Shown one piece after another: positions 61,494-64,000 of a stretch of 64,000 nucleotides of DNA. The notes beneath the pieces are model-generated. The model ran no database searches. It had not been told where the DNA came from and worked only from the letters and a program-made list of their open reading frames with translations. The translations under genes were made by a program, and so were the position numbers. Numbering within the stretch: position 1 is the first letter of the stretch; every line of letters starts with the position of its first letter. The stretch is from Candidatus Melainabacteria bacterium (GTDB lineage Bacteria; Cyanobacteriota; Vampirovibrionia; Obscuribacterales; Obscuribacteraceae). The stretch covers positions 2,108,001 through 2,172,000 of the forward strand of contig JADJWK010000001.1 of the NCBI GenBank assembly GCA_016716405.1, read 5' to 3'.

Positions 61494-62408
61494 TTAATAG
61501 TTCGAAATGAACAGTTCGGCTCCAATCTTGCTTTCACGCTGAACATTGCAGTTATTCATGCCGTATTGCAGCGACCAGCTTTTGATGTTCGCCCAATCAT
61601 AGAGCTCTCTGATCTCATCACAATCGTCGTAGGTGATAAGAAATCGGTGCGATGAGTTCCTAAGGCTATTTGCCATGCCCTCATGATCAAAAGAGTGCAA
61701 ACTGCCACCGTGTCCATAAAGCTTAGTAGCGGTAAAATACGGCGGATCTAGAAATATGAAAACATCCTTTCCGGACTTTCGAATAACTTCGTCGAAATCG
61801 AGGTTTGTGATTTTGGTTCCGCCTAGTGCTTGAGGTAGAGGAGCAAGACGCTCAATCGACGACGCGGTAAATCGACGAATACTTGCGGCACTCGAAAAGC
61901 CCCCAGCTCGCGTGGTGCCGGAAAACGTGACGCGATTAAAGAAGAAGAAAAGAAACGCTTCTCGATATTCCGTTTCAGGTTTCTCATCACGAGCTTTTAG
62001 GAAGTATTCTTTGATTTCCTCTGCCGATTTGAAATGTGACCGAAGCTTCTCAAGCTCCTTCTGAAGCCGCGCGCAGGAATCAGGATCTTGCACAGTGTGC
62101 CAAAAGGAGGTCAGCTCTTTAAACTTATCGTTAATCCAATATTTCTTGGCAAACGCAATAGTTTTCGCGTGGAAATAAACGCTTCCACCACCAACCATTG
62201 GTTCTCTATATTCTTGCGCTGACTTGGGGAGCATCTTCGCAATCTGTTCTATTGCCTTCTGTTTGCCGCCAGGATATCGAAGCGGCGAACGATATCGTCC
62301 CTTGAAGGGGACTTGCTGTGAAGATGACAGACTGGCAGTAATGCCAGCTGCGGAAAGCGGCTCGACTGCTTGATTCATTCTTCTAATGATAACTGTTTGG
62401 TGATGCAT
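61494..62408 (-). CDS. Dam-family DNA adenine-N6 methyltransferase (D12 class)
   Basis: In this 304-residue protein the SAM-binding motif is SPLRYPGGKQKAIEQI near 40-55, with EPMVGGGSVYF after it. The catalytic motif is DPPY near 222 in FIFLDPPYFTAT, typical of D12-class adenine methyltransferases such as Dam, DpnM and NlaIII. The target cannot be read from sequence; many relatives modify GATC or CATG. It is divergent from a HaeIII-family endonuclease (120-bp gap), so it should protect the host from that enzyme. ATG 62408 has GGGG upstream; ATG 62378 is possible. Confidence 0.88.
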   Translation of the reverse strand: MHHQTVIIRRMNQAVEPLSAAGITASLSSSQQVPFKGRYRSPLRYPGGKQKAIEQIAKMLPKSAQEYREPMVGGGSVYFHAKTIAFAKKYWINDKFKELTSFWHTVQDPDSCARLQKELEKLRSHFKSAEEIKEYFLKARDEKPETEYREAFLFFFFNRVTFSGTTRAGGFSSAASIRRFTASSIERLAPLPQALGGTKITNLDFDEVIRKSGKDVFIFLDPPYFTATKLYGHGGSLHSFDHEGMANSLRNSSHRFLITYDDCDEIRELYDWANIKSWSLQYGMNNCNVQRESKIGAELFISNY

Positions 62409-62528
62409 ATCAACCCCAAAAGAAGTCTCAAAACATCGAGTGCATATCTGATATTTATACGTTGATAGCGAATAAAAAGTTCATCGGCTAAACTCACTTA
62501 TCCGCAAAATTACTAAGAAGTCCGATAA

Positions 62529-63488
62529 ATGGGAACCCAGAAGCAAAGTGGAAAAGCTTTTGAATTTGCCGTGCTCCAGGCACTTGCTTCATCTTTGGGC
62601 GTAGCGAATTGCCAAGTAGTCCAGAGCAATGCGATCAACGTCGCATCTACGGACTTTCAAGCACTCATTAAGGATAAGCAAGATGAAAACGTGCTGGCCG
62701 GAATCGCTGCTGCGAATTTGCTCCTGACGTTCGAGCCGCATCTTGTCCTCGTTTCCCAAGGGAAGTATCAACTAAATCTTTCGCTCCAATCGGATCAGGC
62801 TGGTGCGACTGGTGATGTCCGGGACATTCTTCTTTCTATTCCACAATTGAATTGGGAAGTTGGTATTTCAGCCAAGCATCAGCATGAAGCGCTGAAACAT
62901 TCGCGTCTCTCGAATCAAATAGACTTCGGCGACAAATGGTTTGGTGTGCCTTGTTCCAAAGACTACTTTGATGACATCCGCCCGGTGTTTGATCAATTAA
63001 GGCAACTGAAGACACAGGGACTTGCGTGGTCGCAACTCGTCAACAAGGAAACGGATGTCTACAAGCCTGTTTTACTCGCTTTTCAGAAAGAAGTTCAGAG
63101 AATGGAAACGAATCACAAGGGAGTCGTGGCTCGTGGACTCGTTGCCTACCTTATCGGACACAAGGACTTTTACAAAGTCATCAAGCTCAAACGTCAGACA
63201 AAGGTGCAAATCTTTAATTTCAATGGATCCTTGAACGCGCCAATTCAAAACGTACAACACGACATTCGGCTAGAGAAATTGAAATTACCAAGTCGTGTTG
63301 TCGAACTTGATTTTCGCAGAGGAGATCAAACGGCAAGCAATACGACTCTAGACATGATTTGCGATGCGGGATGGCAATTATCATTTCGCCTACACAATGC
63401 GAGTACACGCGTAGAGCCATCGTTGAAGTTCGATATAAATCTCGTTGGCCGGCCTAACAATCTCCAGACTTTTACGGCTCTTTGGTAA
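62529..63488 (+). CDS. HaeIII-family type II restriction endonuclease
   Basis: The 319-residue protein matches the HaeIII endonuclease family over its length. Recognisable stretches are GKAFEFAVLQAL near 8-19, then GDVRDILL, WEVGISAKHQHEALKHSRLS near 116-134 (probable active-site region with the acidic residues and lysine), IDFGDKWFGVPCS, DFYKVIKL, and WQLSFRLHNASTRVEPSLKFDI near the end. R.HaeIII itself cuts GGCC. A 120-bp AT-rich promoter region separates it from the divergent adenine methyltransferase. No cytosine methyltransferase is in the window. Confidence 0.88.
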   Translation: MGTQKQSGKAFEFAVLQALASSLGVANCQVVQSNAINVASTDFQALIKDKQDENVLAGIAAANLLLTFEPHLVLVSQGKYQLNLSLQSDQAGATGDVRDILLSIPQLNWEVGISAKHQHEALKHSRLSNQIDFGDKWFGVPCSKDYFDDIRPVFDQLRQLKTQGLAWSQLVNKETDVYKPVLLAFQKEVQRMETNHKGVVARGLVAYLIGHKDFYKVIKLKRQTKVQIFNFNGSLNAPIQNVQHDIRLEKLKLPSRVVELDFRRGDQTASNTTLDMICDAGWQLSFRLHNASTRVEPSLKFDINLVGRPNNLQTFTALW

Positions 63489-63579
63489 ACCGGTATCGCA
63501 CAACGCTTCTGCTCGTGGTGCTTTTCGACAATATTCTTAGAAGTCTTGTAAAACTGAATGAGGAGAATCGAATATAGGC

Positions 63580-63936
63580 GACACCGTATGCGGTGTCATT
63601 GCAAGCGGCACTTGCTCGACGTTATTGAAGATTTGCTTAAAAGCAAGCGATTCGGGTCCAAGTGCATGTTATTCTGGTGGCGCCTGAGGTGTAGGCTTCA
63701 GGGAAGAGTGTTAAAGGTGTCAACCTTATTCAGAACTTGGTTTAGCCACCCGGCTACGCCGAGCAATCGGATAAGGATCACTACAACCTCCTTCATATTG
63801 TAGCAGGATTTGTTATTATGCGTCCGCTGAAAGGCAGACAGAGCCTAGCGAGGTAACTTCCCAAAGAAAATACCAGACGAAGCTGGAGTTGAAATCGGAG
63901 GAGTGCTTTGGGTTGTCGCGATACCCTGCTCCTCCG
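63580..63936 (+). ncRNA. Candidate structured RNA (consecutive hairpins)
   Basis: This stretch has no convincing gene but folds into a series of perfect or near-perfect hairpins. GACACCG-TATG-CGGTGTC (63580-63597). GCACTTG/CAAGTGC (63608-63665). CCTGA/TCAGG (63683-63702). CCTTAT/ATAAGG (63724-63776), enclosing CTTGG/CCGAG and TAGCC-ACCC-GGCTA. CTACAA/TTGTAG (63781-63803). CGCT/AGCG with GGC/GCC inside (63825-63850). CCAG/CTGG (63873-63886). CGGAGGAG/CTCCTCCG with GGGT/ACCC inside (63896-63936). It precedes a gene start by 21 bases. A group II intron 5' region, a retron RNA or a regulatory leader are options; I cannot decide. Confidence 0.5.
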
Positions 63937-63957
63937 ATACTGCTAAGAGGGTGATTA

Positions 63958-64000
63958 ATGACAGGAAAACTGGATGGCTGGTACAGAACCAGAACTTATG
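63958..64000 (+). CDS. 5' end of an unidentified gene
   Basis: ATG 63958 is preceded by GAGG at seven bases' distance, a good ribosome site. Fourteen codons are visible (MTGKLDGWYRTRTY) before the window ends. This is too short to assign. Its position right after a highly structured RNA would suit a reverse transcriptase or another gene controlled by that RNA. Confidence 0.55.
   Translation, partial: MTGKLDGWYRTRTY

Noticed and set aside
63558..63803. 81-codon plus-strand ORF after the restriction gene
   Set aside because: Arg/Cys-rich translation with no domain, overlapping strongly paired hairpins; more likely noncoding.
46..64000. CRISPR array to go with the TPR-CHAT protein
   Set aside because: No regularly spaced repeats or cas genes were found anywhere in the window.

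Overview
The window is bacterial chromosomal DNA in two compositional parts. Positions 1 to about 54,890 are GC-rich, densely coded and look like host genome. Positions about 54,900 to 64,000 are visibly more AT-rich and carry antiphage and restriction genes, which suggests an acquired island. The host part is rich in large TPR proteins, hybrid signalling proteins, TadE/TadG-like surface proteins and low-complexity secreted proteins. No rRNA or ribosomal protein gene is present, so the lineage cannot be fixed. A non-photosynthetic cyanobacterial relative (Vampirovibrionia/Obscuribacterales-like) is my guess, based only on general gene flavour.

Host part, left to right. A DinB-like 3' end is followed by purB, malQ and an unknown gene. 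rsmG (minus strand) carries an apparent one-base frameshift near its 5' end. Next come a long acidic protein with a degenerate J domain, a REC-GAF regulator, a small LRV-repeat protein, a fused membrane/spermidine-synthase/TPR protein and an SbcC/Rad50-type ATPase. A minus-strand pair encodes a B12-binding radical SAM enzyme and a tryptophanase. Two secreted TPR proteins precede a three-gene TadE/TadG cluster whose last member ends in an extreme Pro/Ser tract. Then come an ICMT-like membrane methyltransferase, a serine beta-lactamase-like hydrolase, a small membrane protein, a 1,382-residue hybrid histidine kinase, a penicillin-acylase-like Ntn hydrolase, serA and a secreted DUF3160 protein.

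The host part continues with TPR proteins, a SpoIID/LytB protein, an OmpR-type regulator and a Gln/His-rich secreted protein. A TPR-CHAT protease-like protein faces a membrane-anchored DUF1444-like protein. A GNAT enzyme very like AAC(6')-Ii, a Spy/CpxP-like protein, a histidine phosphatase, a class II aldolase and a zinc-ribbon/SH3 protein lead to tRNA-Pro(TGG).

Island part. About 110 bp past tRNA-Pro lies the 3' half of a tRNA-Arg(ACG), then a strong terminator, a 13-bp inverted repeat, a 157-bp imperfect palindrome and two small inverted repeats. These lead into a two-gene Gabija system (OLD-type nuclease gajA plus UvrD-like helicase gajB, overlapping by 4 bp). A RecD2-type helicase converges on it. 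A Dam-type adenine methyltransferase is divergent from a HaeIII-family restriction endonuclease. The window ends in about 360 bases of noncoding DNA with many consecutive predicted hairpins, followed by the first 14 codons of a new gene. No integrase or transposase was seen; it may lie to the right.

Most interesting points: the Gabija and restriction-modification island with its tRNA fragment boundary; the pairing of a HaeIII-fold nuclease with an adenine methyltransferase; the structured RNA-like leader at the right edge; the radical SAM/tryptophanase pair; the TPR-CHAT/DUF1444 neighbourhood; and an rsmG frameshift in a genome that also has an AAC(6')-like gene.
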